Source: Pycnococcus provasolii | Lineage: Eukaryota; Chlorophyta; Pseudoscourfieldiophyceae; Pseudoscourfieldiales; Pycnococcaceae | Length of the DNA: 64,000 nt | NCBI GenBank assembly: GCA_938743325.2 | Contig: OW568880.1 | Span: forward strand, 62,001-126,000 | Reading direction: 5' to 3' | Shown: positions 28,941 through 39,124 of the stretch, in pieces | Layout: the number at the start of each line of letters is the position of its first letter | Numbering within the stretch: position 1 is the first letter of the stretch | Made by a program: the position numbers and the translations under genes | The notes under the pieces: generated by a model | What the model was told of the DNA's origin: nothing | Databases searched by the model: none | What the model saw: the letters and a program-made list of their open reading frames with translations, nothing else

Positions 28941-29180
28941 CGGACGTCCCGGCGCGTCCCGGGACGGCGTTTTGGCGTCCCGGGACGTCCCAGGACGTCC
29001 CGGGACGTCCCAAGGGGATGGGACCGACCCCCGTGTCCTGGGACGTCCCGATTTCATGCGTCCCGGGACCCCTCGTGGGACGTCCCACGAGAGACGTCCC
29101 AGGACGTCCTAGAGGGGGTGTCCCGGGACGTGCCGGGACGTCCCGGGACACGCCGTGGGCGGGTCCCGGGACGTCCCGCG
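28941..29180. repeat. GC-rich palindromic array, core GGGACGTCCC
   Basis: About 240 bp built of the self-complementary CCCGGGACGTCCCGGG and its variants, with GACGTCCC recurring about nine times. Left flank TCACACTTTCTGCTCGG and right flank GTGTTTTGTATTGATTATT resemble those of the array at 3769-3957, whose core is GGGAGCTCCC. No coding sense was found inside. Confidence 0.8.
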
Positions 29181-29285
29181 AGCCAAAGCGCGAATCCTCG
29201 GACGTCCATCGACGCATGCATGCACGCGTGCTGCGTGCATATGGGAGAGTGTTTTGTATTGATTATTCAATTGTTCTAGTTACTT

Positions 29286-29926
29286 AGGCCTGTGTCTAAA
29301 GTCGCGAAAGCGAAATCCCCGGGGATTGGGCCCGGGGTGAAAAGTTTAGCCCCAAATTTTTGCTTTTGCGCCAGTGTCTAAAAAAAAGGGGTGAAAAGTG
29401 AGGGTGAAAGGTTGGCATCGGGCAGTTAGGTGTTTGAGGTGAATATTCGCACCGGTATCACCTGGCGATAGTGACTGCGAACGGAAGAACGTTTGCGCGT
29501 GTGGCATGTCACTTGGTGCGGCCCGTGCGAGCCGAGACGCCTCGCGATCGGCCGCCTCAGCAAGGCGCCTGGCGTGCTGCGCGAGTTGCTGTGGCGTCGC
29601 AGTTCGCGAGGGTGCTGGGTTGCTCCTGCCCATATGCAAGTGAAATGGCCGCAACGTCAACAGTCAAGGGATGTGTTTCGAAATTTGAAAAGCACGGGGC
29701 ACCTTTGTTGAACCAGGAAATAGGACTACGCGAGATTTAGCCCCCCCCCCCCGAAACTTTCGCCCTCGAGCCCGAAACTCGAGGGATTTCGCCCCGGCCC
29801 GGGGCGAAATCCTATTTTTTTTTAGCCTTTCGCGATTGTAGGCACTGCAGGTCTATAAAAATCCGGGGGCAAAACTTGCAATTTCCTGGTTTCACCCCCG
29901 GGTATCGCGACTTTAGACACAGGCCT
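29286..29926. mobile_element. MITE-like non-autonomous DNA transposon with 22-bp TIRs
   Basis: 641 bp bounded by perfect 22-bp inverted ends that begin AGGCCTGTGTCTAAAGTCGC. A 5-bp direct repeat TACTT flanks it (29281-29285 and 29927-29931), a credible target-site duplication. The interior is G/C homopolymer-rich and shows no transposase. The superfamily is not assigned: Transib also makes 5-bp duplications, but these ends do not carry its usual CACWATG. Intact ends suggest a fairly young insertion. Confidence 0.8.
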
Positions 29927-29931
29927 TACTT

Positions 29932-30509
29932 GCTGAATGCGTTGACGCATAATAGTGTAATCCTCATCATCCTCGATATCGCTCGGGGGTGTACTTGATG
30001 CTCTTGCTTTCTCAACATCGACAAACCATTTGAAATCCGGAGCCATGGCGAACAATCTCCACGCCCCAGGCTTTTGCCTCTCCCGAAGCGGTATATTTCC
30101 AAGAGTCACATGCCGTTCGTCGTGGCGTTCGTCGTCGCGCGCCTCGGGCAATCACGTTGACGGTGTCCTTGGGCTCCGCATTCCCAGCACGATCCATCGA
30201 ACGGTCGACGTTCGCGTCCGCCACGCCCACCTCCAGTGCGTCCCCCTCCGTGAGCGCGGCGTTGAGCTTGCGGCTATGCGCGTACGCCGTGAACCCAAAA
30301 CGCCAGTCCGCCCAACGTTCGACGTCGCCGTCGAACGTTGGGGCGAACCGCGTATCGGCTGCGCCACGCGTGGTGTCGTGCGTTCCCGTCGTCACAAGTG
30401 CCATATCTCGTGTTAACCGCGTTAACCGCGTTAAGCTGTGCTCCTGAAGGTCTCCCGACTTAAGCTCTCGACCAGAGCTTCTCCTGATGTGTTGATGCGC
30501 GCGTAGCAA
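29932..30509 (-). mobile_element. Fossil of an LTR retrotransposon, gag-like part (Ty1/copia type likely)
   Basis: Minus-strand sequence with the F-x-P-x-FDGD-x-E-R-W-x-D-W-R-F pattern seen at the start of copia-type gag polyproteins. Only a gag-like part is recognisable; no protease, integrase or reverse transcriptase was found. It is broken. A TATAAAA-bearing stretch on its 5' side (about 30510-30780 in minus orientation) may be remains of an LTR. The MITE at 29286-29926 abuts it and may have inserted into it. Old and partial. Confidence 0.45.
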
Positions 30510-31141
30510 CTTTTATAGAGGTGCTTGTAGGTCGCGTGTGTCGTTTTACAAACCCCAAAAACTCCAACACAAACACGAGCTCCACAACGGTAACTTCGTG
30601 TACACACCACACCAAAACACACCTCACAACCACTCCTCAAGCTCCACTTCTCCACTCTTTTGGCTCACGCCTCAAGGTAAGGGTAAGTTGAAGTAAAGGT
30701 AAGTTGTAACAAGTGTAAAACAACCACACCTCGCCACACCACGCCACACCTTGCCAACTATCGCGGAACACTCTGCTACTAGCTAAAGGAGAACGCGAAC
30801 GCGATTACCGCGGCTGGCCACCGCCTGCCGCGCTTGCACCGGCGCGCGTTCTCCTGAGACGCTTTCCAAACGGATAAGGCCACCGGCTTGTCCTTGAGGT
30901 ACGTACGTGTCTGCAGCGTCCAGGCCACGGGCCCTCCTTCTAAGGGGCCGGGCCCTCAGCCGGGCCCGGATTGCCAAACCACTACTCCCACTCCCCGACC
31001 AGAGCTGCATCCCCGTGTGCCCGATGAAAATGAGCTATGTAGGGGCCCGGAGGCGGGGAGGGGGCTCCCGTCGTCGTCCCGCCTCATCGGAATTCGTCTT
31101 CATTCTTCGCGTCGCTTTGTGTCGCATGCATGCGTGAATAA
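30510..31141. other. Possible LTR remnant and promoter of the SLX1-like gene
   Basis: On the minus strand it contains TCTATAAAAG (about 30513-30522) and short CACACC-type repeats. The part nearer 31000 is GC-rich with GGGCCCGG palindromes, like other 5' flanks here. No gene seen. Confidence 0.4.
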
Positions 31142-32209
31142 ATGGCAGGTGGTCCTCCTCCTCCGAAGAGAAAGATTGTTCGCGTCTCCGCAGCTCAGAG
31201 AGCTCCCCAGTCGGACGAGCTCTCTTTAGCTCGTCCTCCTGGTAGCTCTAGTGTGAATGCGAATGCGAATGCGAATGGTTTCTTCGCTACCTACCTTTTG
31301 GTGTCCCGCTCCACCGTCCGCAGCGGACGCACGTACGTGGGATTCACAGTGAACCCGCCGCGACGTTTAAGACAACACAACGGCGAGATCATCTCAGGGG
31401 CGTATCGCACGAAATCTGGACGGCCGTGGGATATGGTCATGATTGTGCACGGGTTTCCTTCGCAAGTGCAGGCGCTGCAGTTCGAGTGGGCGTGGCAAAA
31501 CCCACAGAGGTCCAAAATTGCACGCAGGGCGCTTGAACCGTGCAAGCTCAAAACGCGCGATCTGACGGGTGTCAACGGAAAGTACCGCGTCGTATTCGCG
31601 CTTATGGCGGAGCCGCCGTTCGCGCACTACCCGCTCAATGTGCAGTTCCTCTCGTCGGTTCATCAGCAGGCGGCGAGTGGCGCCGTCGCGACGCAAGTGC
31701 GCAACGGAGGAAACGAGCTTCCCGCGCACATGTCCATATCCGTTGGCGGAATGGACGACGTTGCGGAGCTCGTGGCAGCGGCGCGGAAAGGCGCTGCATT
31801 AGACGCGAACGACGACGACGACGACGAACGGGGCGACGACGACGAGCCCACGTGCGATGACGACGACGGCGCAGGCGCAGGCGCAGGAGGAGGCACGGCT
31901 GCTCCCGAGATATCTGACGTCGAAACCGCCAACACGAGCTGTACGACGACGACAACAACAACGACGACCGCCCGTCCTTCCGTTTGCGCGATCTGCACGA
32001 CGGAGCTTTCGTATGGCACGAAGCGCGTCGCGTGTCCGAGTTGCGGCGCCCGCTACCACGCCGCTTGTCTCGCGTCCATGCAGGTTCCTCGGAGCGACCG
32101 TTTGCTTCCTTCCGAGGCGCTGTGTCCGTCGTGCAACGCGACGCACGCGTGGGGCATGTGCGTGCATGCTGGCCGGCAGGCTAATAAGCGCGGCAGAAAT
32201 GTGCAGTAA
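31142..32209 (+). CDS. SLX1: SLX1-like structure-specific endonuclease (GIY-YIG plus zinc finger)
   Basis: 355 residues. SLX1, with SLX4, cuts branched DNA such as Holliday junctions and flaps. The GIY-YIG core at about 47-125 shows FATYLLVS, then [19 protein letters not shown] with the catalytic Arg region, and QFEWAWQNP supplying the metal-binding Glu. The C-terminal RING/PHD-like zinc finger (about 280-345) has [21 protein letters not shown] and LCPSCN. An acidic, low-complexity linker ([20 protein letters not shown]) and a Thr run separate the two. Domain order and size fit SLX1. A CACTGT tandem tract follows the gene at 32255-32271. Confidence 0.9.
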   Translation: MAGGPPPPKRKIVRVSAAQRAPQSDELSLARPPGSSSVNANANANGFFATYLLVSRSTVRSGRTYVGFTVNPPRRLRQHNGEIISGAYRTKSGRPWDMVMIVHGFPSQVQALQFEWAWQNPQRSKIARRALEPCKLKTRDLTGVNGKYRVVFALMAEPPFAHYPLNVQFLSSVHQQAASGAVATQVRNGGNELPAHMSISVGGMDDVAELVAAARKGAALDANDDDDDERGDDDEPTCDDDDGAGAGAGGGTAAPEISDVETANTSCTTTTTTTTTARPSVCAICTTELSYGTKRVACPSCGARYHAACLASMQVPRSDRLLPSEALCPSCNATHAWGMCVHAGRQANKRGRNVQ

Positions 32210-32406
32210 AAGTACGATAGATCTATTCATATTCAAGGTGTCATTCTACCCACTGTCACTGTCACTGTCACGTCTTCCTAGAGGTGGAAAAGAGCGAACA
32301 ATCCGTCGTACGATATGTTACTAGGACTATCGTAAGTAGCTTACAGTGATACTCTATGAATTCCATTCTGAAGAGGTGTTACAAGTTGAGTAAACAAAAA
32401 TCCTTT

Positions 32407-33363
32407 TTACAAATTCGCCTGCGTAGCCCTGAATGGACCAGAGACGCCAGCGGGAGGGGCTTGGTCGTCGCCGTTGTATCCCCAGCACGCGACACTGCCG
32501 TCGACTCGTACCGCCAACGAGTGCCAAGCACCCGCAGCGATTGCGACGAAGGTGCCCGGAACGCCGTCGGGAGGTGCTTGGCCGTGCTCGTTGTCTCCCC
32601 AGCACGCGACACTGCCGTCGACTCGTAGTGCCAACGAGTGACGCGCACCCGCAGCGATTGCGACGAAGTTGCCCGGAACGCCGTCGGGAGGCGCCCGGCC
32701 GTCGCCGTTATATCCCCAGCACGCGACACTGCCGTCGACTCGTACCGCCAACGAGTGCCAAGCACCCGCAGCGATTGCGACGAAGGTGCCCGGAACGCCG
32801 TCGGGAGGTGCTTGGCCGTCTTCGTTGTGGCCCCAGCACGCGACACTGCCGTCGACTCGTAGTGCCAACGAGTGACGCGCACCCGCAGCGATTGCGACGA
32901 AGTTGCCCGGAATGCCGTCGGGAGGCGCCCGGCCGTCGCCGTTGTGGCCCCAGCACGCGATGCTGCCGTCGACTCGTAGTGCCAACGAGTGTATAGCACC
33001 CGCAGCGATTGCGACGAAGTTGCCCGGAACGCCGTCGGGAGGGGCTTGGCCGTCTTCGTTTTCTCCCCAGCACGCGACACTGCCGTCTACTCGTAGCGCC
33101 AGCGAGTGACTATAACCCGCAGCGATTGCGATGAAGGTGCCCGGAACGCCGTCGGGAGGTGCCTGGCCGCCACCGTTGAGGCCCCAACACGCGATATTGC
33201 CATCGACTCGTATCGCTAACGAGTGACCTCCATAGAAGACACCACCTGCTGCGAGCAGTCCAGTTGCCGTTCGCGCGGCTTGTTTCCGCTCCCGCACCTT
33301 GTTTAACCTACGTTCACGCTGCCAGTTGACGAAGACGCGCATCATGGAGTACGCGAGAGACAT
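32407..33363 (-). CDS. RCC1-like beta-propeller protein with seven near-identical 39-residue repeats
   Basis: 318 residues from ATG 33363. After a basic N-terminal segment of about 35 residues come seven tandem repeats of the pattern AIAAGARHSLALRVDGSVAC then WG and GQAPPDGVPG. This is the RCC1/BLIP-II blade motif. Seven blades could close one propeller. Repeats 4-5 and 6-7 are two copies of the same dimer (RHSLAL type then WHSLAV type), and the DNA units of about 117 bp are almost identical, showing recent expansion or gene conversion. Partners are unknown; RCC1-like propellers act in exchange factors and many scaffolds, and this one lacks any other domain. Confidence 0.8.
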   Translation of the reverse strand: MSLAYSMMRVFVNWQRERRLNKVRERKQAARTATGLLAAGGVFYGGHSLAIRVDGNIACWGLNGGGQAPPDGVPGTFIAIAAGYSHSLALRVDGSVACWGENEDGQAPPDGVPGNFVAIAAGAIHSLALRVDGSIACWGHNGDGRAPPDGIPGNFVAIAAGARHSLALRVDGSVACWGHNEDGQAPPDGVPGTFVAIAAGAWHSLAVRVDGSVACWGYNGDGRAPPDGVPGNFVAIAAGARHSLALRVDGSVACWGDNEHGQAPPDGVPGTFVAIAAGAWHSLAVRVDGSVACWGYNGDDQAPPAGVSGPFRATQANL

Positions 33364-33872
33364 TTATGACTCGACGCAACTAAGTTGTTCGCCTGAACTC
33401 CATCCATCCGAATGGTCCACCGAAACAGGTGCACCGGTCGAACGTGACCTGTGATGGGACGAGGTAGGTGATGGGACCCATTACTTCCTACGACTACCTT
33501 TAAAGTGTCCCTCGCTCGCATGATGAGCTCACCTCGTGATTCGGGAAGGAGGCAGGAGTCCATAGTCCATAGTCCATACGGAAGTTCCATAGTCTAAGTA
33601 CTTACCGTGGTATGAATAGGTGGTATGCTTAAGGTGAGATGGTAAACTTTATGTGCTGTATTTTGATCAGCGAGGTGGTCAAGAACACTGGTAGGTGCCT
33701 CAAGAACGTTCTCAAGAGGCTCTGGAAAACAAGTCATGCGTGAGCTTGCGTGAGCTGTACTGGACTGTGTGAGCCGCGGCCCTCCCCCTCGGGCTCGGCC
33801 TCGGGCTCCATTCGAACATCATAAAATAAAATATCAAAACGCATCCATCGAACGAACGCAGAAATCCACGAC
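33364..33872. other. Divergent 5' space, no gene seen
   Basis: About 500 bp between the RCC1-like and CLC genes. It holds a short CCATAGT tandem near 33559-33595 and an AT-rich stretch before the CLC start. No gene or known element recognised. Confidence 0.5.
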
Positions 33873-36737
33873 ATGTCAGGAAACAACGTCGCACACTCTC
33901 TGTCTGTCTCTGTTGGTTTGTCTGTGTCGGGGATCCACGATCCCACGGAGCAGCCAGCATCATCCATGTCTGCGGCGGTGGATCCCATGAATGAGGCTTT
34001 CACGTCATCACGGCGTCCCTTGTCTTCTCCAAGGTCGTCAGCACACGCACCTCCTTCTGATTATCATGTTCGTGATGTCCGCGACGTCGCCATTAGTATG
34101 CAAGATGTCCTGGCCATGCAAGACAACAAGCTTGCAGACCAACCTGCTCCTGCTGATGTTTCGGCTGATTCTGATGACGAGCTTTCTGATCAGCGTCAAC
34201 GTCGTCATTCACCAGCCTCGGGGGGCGCCTTGCAGACCAACATCAGGCTGAACTTGCACGAAGAACCTGGTGCACCAGCACCAGCGTCGCTCGAGCACTT
34301 TGATGAAGATGTACGCAGGTCGTCCGTGACGTCGCTGCCTGACCTCGACCTCAATGTCAACACCAGCCAGCAGAGAACAACAAGACGAAGAAGGCAACTT
34401 GCAGCAAATGACAACAGCAGCAGCAGCAGTGACAACAACAACAACAACAACAACAAGGCGGCGTTCGCATCCATCGAGTACAGCCCGGAACACAGCGACG
34501 CGGAGGGCGACGAACCCGCGCCGGAGCCCTCACTCACAGCCCTACGCAGCTTTTCCATGCGATTCCACGAAATTGGTGTGCACGTCCCACGAACGGCAAC
34601 CGTGTACCGGTGGCTGAGAGGCCTTCTCGTTGGCCTCATGACTGCCATCTGCGCTTTCACCATCTCGCTCGTCGTCGCCAACTTCGAGGGACTCAGGTTC
34701 GTGCTCCTGTCGCATCACACGCGATCGTTCGTCGTGCAGCTGGCGCAGAAGTGCGCGTTCAACGCTGCGCTCGTCATCGTCGCGTCAACCGTCGTTCTCA
34801 CCGTCGGGCCGAGAGCCGCAGGGAGCGGCGTTCCAGAGGTGAAAGGGTTCCTCAACGGCGTGAATATTCATGGCGCGCTCGCGAAGAGAACGCTCTTCGC
34901 TAAGGTGGTGGGAAGCGCGCTCGCCGTGTCCGCTGGCCTGGCCGTGGGCAAGGAGGGACCGTTCATTCACATCGGCTCGTGCATTGCCGATGCCCAGTGG
35001 CGTCGCACCGCGAGACGCGGCCAGCGCGAGAGGCGCGACCTTGTCACGATTGGCGCCGCGAGTGGCGTCGCAGCCGCCTTCCAGGCGCCGCTGGGCGGCG
35101 TGCTCTTTGCACTGGAGGAGGCATCCACACACTGGAGGAGCGAGCTGACGTGGAGGGCGTTCGCGGCCACCGCAGTCACCGCCGTTGCTGTCGAGCTCTT
35201 CGCGGTGGCGTGCAAGAGCGGCGGCAACCCCTGCGGCTATTACAGCGGCTCTGGATTCGTGCTATTCGAGGTGCCGCGCCTCGACTTGCCCAGCCGCTTT
35301 CTGGCGCAGGTGTGGGCCATCGTCCCCCTCGCGGTGCTCGGCGGCATGATGGGCGCATTCTTCACAACGCGGAACATCAAGCTGAATGCGTGGAGAACTC
35401 GCACGATGGCAGCGAAGAGCCGCGGTTGGCGCGTGCTTGAAGTGGTGATCGTGAGCATTGTCACCACCATGTGCGCGCATGCCCTGCCATTCGTCGTACC
35501 GTCGTGCGTGAGCGGAGAGCCGCCAGGTTCGGAACGGTTTCGCCGATTCGTCGCCGAGGTTCCTCTCTGCAAGTCAGGCGAGTACTCCGCTCTCGCCGCG
35601 CTTCTCATCAACCCGCAGGAGCAGGCGATACGCATCCTGCTCACCTCCGCACCGGGTCAGATCAGCGGGCCGGCGCTCGCCATTTTCAGCCTCTACTACT
35701 ACGTGCTCAACTGCGTAACATTCGGCGTTGCGGTGCCCGCGGGCCTCTTTACGCCGAGCATTCTAATTGGCGGCGCACTTGGTCGCGCCTACTGCGGCGT
35801 GCTGCGCGCGGTGGTGCCCCCCGTGTTGCTCCCTGGCGGTGTAGATCCCACGCTGTACACGATCCTAGGCGCGGCAGCCTACATGGGCGGGCTGATGCGC
35901 ATGACTGTTTCATTGTGCGTGATCATCCTCGAGATCACCGGTTCACTGCACCCGCTGCCTCTCGTCATGCTGACTCTGTCGGTGGCAAAGATGGTTGGCG
36001 ACCGCTTCTGCTCGTCCGTGTACGAAGAACATCTCAAGCTCAAAGGTGTTCCATTCCTTGACCAAAGGCCGCCGCGGAATTCCGACGGGTCGCGCAACGC
36101 GATGCGCGTGAGCGAGGCGATGTGCCGCGACGTGCTCGCCGTGCCCGTGAAGTGCACTGCGGAGGTTCTCATGAAGATCCTCTCCGACGGTACGACGTAC
36201 AGCAGCTTTCCCGTGGTGGACAACGACCGCTGCGTCGTGGGTGTTGCAAGGCGTCAGGATCTCATGAGGCTGGCTGATTCAACTGTCGTCGCCGTGCGCG
36301 CGCGCGCACCTCTCGACCTGAGGCAGTATGCCAGGTACGTCCCTCCCGCTCTCGCGAGGCGTCCTCTTGCCGAGGCGTACTCCAGCTTCCGTTGGTTGGG
36401 TGTGCGACTCCTCCCCGTGGTGAGCAGCGCGCGAGGTCGCCTCGTGGGCGTGCTGACGAGAAGCGACCTGCTCGGGTGGTCTGGCACGTGGCTGGCGGAG
36501 CGCGCCACGATGGACCTGGATCGTGACGAGGCTGCTGACGACGAGGCGGCAGCGTTCGACGCATCGCGCCACTCGTACGACTACGACGACATCATCGACG
36601 ACGACGATTACGACAGCGAGCATGGTGCTGCCGTTACAACCCCTCTCACGCCAAGTACGCCTCTGCTTGTTTCCCGGGAGCGTGAATCGCAGGAGAACTT
36701 AATGGCGGATGAAAGTGCGGAGCAGGAAGATGGGTGA
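33873..36737 (+). CDS. CLC-family chloride channel or Cl-/H+ exchanger
   Basis: 954 residues. CLC proteins carry chloride, some as proton exchangers in vacuoles or endosomes. After a low-complexity, Asn/Ser-rich N-terminus (about 1-230) come the selectivity motifs GSGVPE at about 316, GKEGPF at about 360 (with the gating Glu) and AGLFTPSILIGGALGRAYCG at about 622. Two CBS domains occupy about 745-870 (VSEAMCRDVLAVPVKCTAEV and the second ending GVLTRSDLLGW). GSGxP rather than GPGxP argues for chloride over nitrate. The acidic C-terminus is disordered. UGUAA at 36800-36804. Single exon, ATG at 33873. Confidence 0.93.
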   Translation: MSGNNVAHSLSVSVGLSVSGIHDPTEQPASSMSAAVDPMNEAFTSSRRPLSSPRSSAHAPPSDYHVRDVRDVAISMQDVLAMQDNKLADQPAPADVSADSDDELSDQRQRRHSPASGGALQTNIRLNLHEEPGAPAPASLEHFDEDVRRSSVTSLPDLDLNVNTSQQRTTRRRRQLAANDNSSSSSDNNNNNNNKAAFASIEYSPEHSDAEGDEPAPEPSLTALRSFSMRFHEIGVHVPRTATVYRWLRGLLVGLMTAICAFTISLVVANFEGLRFVLLSHHTRSFVVQLAQKCAFNAALVIVASTVVLTVGPRAAGSGVPEVKGFLNGVNIHGALAKRTLFAKVVGSALAVSAGLAVGKEGPFIHIGSCIADAQWRRTARRGQRERRDLVTIGAASGVAAAFQAPLGGVLFALEEASTHWRSELTWRAFAATAVTAVAVELFAVACKSGGNPCGYYSGSGFVLFEVPRLDLPSRFLAQVWAIVPLAVLGGMMGAFFTTRNIKLNAWRTRTMAAKSRGWRVLEVVIVSIVTTMCAHALPFVVPSCVSGEPPGSERFRRFVAEVPLCKSGEYSALAALLINPQEQAIRILLTSAPGQISGPALAIFSLYYYVLNCVTFGVAVPAGLFTPSILIGGALGRAYCGVLRAVVPPVLLPGGVDPTLYTILGAAAYMGGLMRMTVSLCVIILEITGSLHPLPLVMLTLSVAKMVGDRFCSSVYEEHLKLKGVPFLDQRPPRNSDGSRNAMRVSEAMCRDVLAVPVKCTAEVLMKILSDGTTYSSFPVVDNDRCVVGVARRQDLMRLADSTVVAVRARAPLDLRQYARYVPPALARRPLAEAYSSFRWLGVRLLPVVSSARGRLVGVLTRSDLLGWSGTWLAERATMDLDRDEAADDEAAAFDASRHSYDYDDIIDDDDYDSEHGAAVTTPLTPSTPLLVSRERESQENLMADESAEQEDG

Positions 36738-36871
36738 ATTGTTTTTGAAGAAAAAGAGGAGGAGAGAGGAGAACGTCCCCCTTGAAGATGGTGCATTTTT
36801 GTAATTTTTTCTTGTGTTGAAAAGAATTAAAAGGGGAGTAACTTACTCTTCTAGGTAGAGTAGTAAACTTG

Positions 36872-37182
36872 TGCGACTCGTCAGTCATCGAGGCGATGCA
36901 CTGTTGGTGGCGATGGCGATGACAACAGCGACAACAAGTCGCAAGTGGAGCTCTCACGCCGGATGCGAGCGAAAAGCAGCCTGATAGTAGCTTCGAAATC
37001 ACAGGCGCCATGTATGTACAAAAACGCGCTGCTGAATGGCATTGCTGAAAAGGGCTGAATGGTGTGAATGGACGACCGTTGGACAAAGTAAAGGGCGTTC
37101 CATTCAGTAAAGTAATCTGTTACTTTGTTACTTTGTAACAGTAGTAGGACCATTCAGTAAAGCACTACTGAATGATGCATCT
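36872..37182 (-). repeat. Dispersed 3'-end repeat, copy 1
   Basis: Longest copy. Shares, in order, GATGCAC-GTTGGTGGCG, ACAACAAGTCGCAA, CCTGATAGTAG-CTTCGAAATCACAG, ACAAAAACGCG, GGGCTGAATGG, GAATGGACGACCGTTGGACA and CTGAATGA-TGCATCTCAG with the copy at 57970-58222, in the same orientation. Lies between the convergent CLC and desaturase genes. Confidence 0.75.
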
Positions 37183-37213
37183 CAGCCCTCAATCATCCTT
37201 CTCCTCCTCATCT

Positions 37214-38805
37214 TTAACCCGTGAATGCGAGGTCACCCACACTCTTCAGGTTCGAAAAGCAATCATGCATCGCTTCCAGGTATCCGCGGCTGTCGTACTT
37301 CACGCCGTGCTTCTCGAACATCGCGCGAACGCGAGGGGAGACGATCGGGTGGCGGTACTGCGGCATGGAGGGGAAGAGGTGGTGCTCAATCTGGAAGTTG
37401 AGGTACGCCATCCACCAGTTGCACCACCACGAGCTGTGCACGTTCATCGTGTGGACTGCGGCGTAGCGCACCCAGTCGGTGTTTTCGTGCTTCTGCAGCG
37501 TGGGAAGGTGTGTGTGAGACACGGCGAAGTTGAGGAAAATGTAGTTGAACGAGACGGTATTCGTGGCGAGGTAAAGGGCGGCGGTATTGCCCGCGCCGAG
37601 CGCATATGTGAGCGCTCCAATGATGGCAAAGCGTGCTGCGAACGCCGCCATCTCGGCAACGTTCTTCGTGCGAATTATGTGGCGCGGGTGAAGGTAGAAC
37701 TGCCAACCGAACCCGACGAGCTGGTTGGTGACGGGGATGAACAGCCACGGCTGCAGCTTGAGCCACGCCTTGAGTGCGGCGGGGTGCGAGCTTTTGAGCA
37801 CATCCTTGCAGAAGGCGACGAGCGGGAGCGTGTTGAGGTCAACGTCGTATCCCACCTTCTGCGGCGTGGCGTGGTGCTTGTTGTGCTGGTTGCGCCACCA
37901 CGACGCGGACATGCCGCAGCCGGTTCCGTACAGGAATATTTGCAGGGCACGGTCCACCTTGATGTTCCCCGTGAGCGAGTAGTGCCCACCCTCGTGCATG
38001 AGCCAACCGCACCGTCCTTGCATGATTCCAATCATGACGACGGACGCCGCCTTGTATCCCTGCATCCACAGTGCGACGCCGGCGACGCACATCACGGCGA
38101 GTTCCGCGAGCCTGTACACGGTGTGCGCATAGTTCGGCTTGAAGAATCCTTCCTTTTCCAGCTGCATTCGCAGTTCGTCAAAGTCACGCACGAGTCCATC
38201 TTTCGAGCTTTCTGATTCGGACGGCTGAGCTTCTCGGCTCGGAAGAGTTTTCAGGAACTTCGCAGCCTTTGCCGATCGCTGGTGAAACTCGTGGTACGCC
38301 TACATACATAAAACATGGAGGGAGGGAGGGAGGGAGGGAGGGAGGGAGGGAGGGAGGGAGGGAGAAACAAACAAACAAACGTTTGTGTGTGAGTGTGTGA
38401 GTGTGAGCGTGAGTGAGTGTTTGTTTTGTTGTTATCGCATTCATGAAAACCGTAAGTGAGTAAGTGTGTAAGACTTTCGAGAAGACTCTCAAAAGTCTAT
38501 ACAGAATTAAGAAAAAACAAACAACAAAAAACCAACAAAGAAACCAAACCAAACCAAACCAAAAACAAAAAAGATGAACCGTAGGCACCACCTACCTGCG
38601 TCGCATCCCGTCCCGCGTAGTACGACAGCACACGACCACCTGGGTGCTTGAACGACGACGTGTCGTACCAAACGCCGTCAATCAACACCTCGGATGAAAC
38701 AACGGCAGCAACTCCTGACGATCCCTTCACAGAAGCACCACCACCAGCAGCACCAGAGCGCAGAGACGCAGTGGAGGACTTGGACGACTCACCACCCTTG
38801 CCCAT
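37214..38805 (-). CDS. Cytochrome b5-fused front-end fatty acid desaturase, two exons
   Basis: Exon 1 is 38805-38596 (70 codons), exon 2 is 38299-37214; the 296-nt GT..AG intron is phase 0. The product has 431 residues. The N-terminal cytochrome b5 domain has the heme motif HPGGR at 54-58. The desaturase part has the three histidine boxes HEGGH (172-176), HNKHH (209-213) and QIEHH (373-377); Gln opening the last box marks front-end (delta-5/delta-6 type) enzymes of polyunsaturated fatty acid synthesis at the ER. Joining the exons restores GRDATQ-AYHEFH. Regiospecificity cannot be read. The intron holds GGGA and AAAC tandem tracts. A GGATCCCC motif lies 130 nt upstream. Confidence 0.92.
38300..38595 (-). 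other. Intron of the front-end desaturase
   Basis: Begins GTAGGTGG and ends ATGTAG on the minus strand. Contains about ten GGGA units (+ strand, 38315-38361) and AAAC/AAACC runs. Its removal links the cytochrome b5 and desaturase parts in frame. Confidence 0.88.
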
Positions 38806-38934
38806 TGCAAATATATATATATGGCAGAAAGTGATCCAAGAATCCGGTGACGTCGCCCCCCCTCCCCTCCCCAGGTCCCCTCCCCCCCTGGCAGCCTGTT
38901 TGGGCCAGACAACAAGCACCACAAAACACCTCGG

Positions 38935-38951
38935 GACAAGGGGGATCCCCG
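38935..38951. promoter_or_regulatory. GGATCCCC motif upstream of the desaturase
   Basis: GACAAGGGGGATCCCCG, 130 nt from the desaturase ATG, matching the motif at 7225 and 44445. Confidence 0.4.
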
Positions 38952-39109
38952 AAGAATCGAATGTACGCCGTTGACGGGCGTAGGTAGTACTTAGGTACCG
39001 GCCGGGCCCCTCCCCTGGTTGGAAACCCCATAATAAGGGGCCAGAGCTCTCCCCAGGGGGGTGGGGGCCCGGCCGGGTAGGATGCTTCAGGAGGGCCACT
39101 TTACCAGTA

Positions 39110-39124
39110 TTAGGGTTAGGGTTA
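39110..39124. repeat. Short telomere-like tract upstream of the desaturase
   Basis: TTAGGGTTAGGGTTA; reads CCCTAA on the desaturase sense strand, about 305 nt before its ATG. Confidence 0.65.

Noticed and set aside
32407-33363. CRISPR-like or minisatellite DNA
   Set aside because: The 117-bp period is a multiple of three and encodes RCC1 blades in one open frame.
33873-36737. Nitrate-type CLC
   Set aside because: The selectivity motif is GSGVP rather than GPGIP, favouring chloride.
37172-38215. 347-codon frame antisense to the desaturase
   Set aside because: The desaturase His boxes and splice joint prove the other strand is coding; this frame is a complement artefact.
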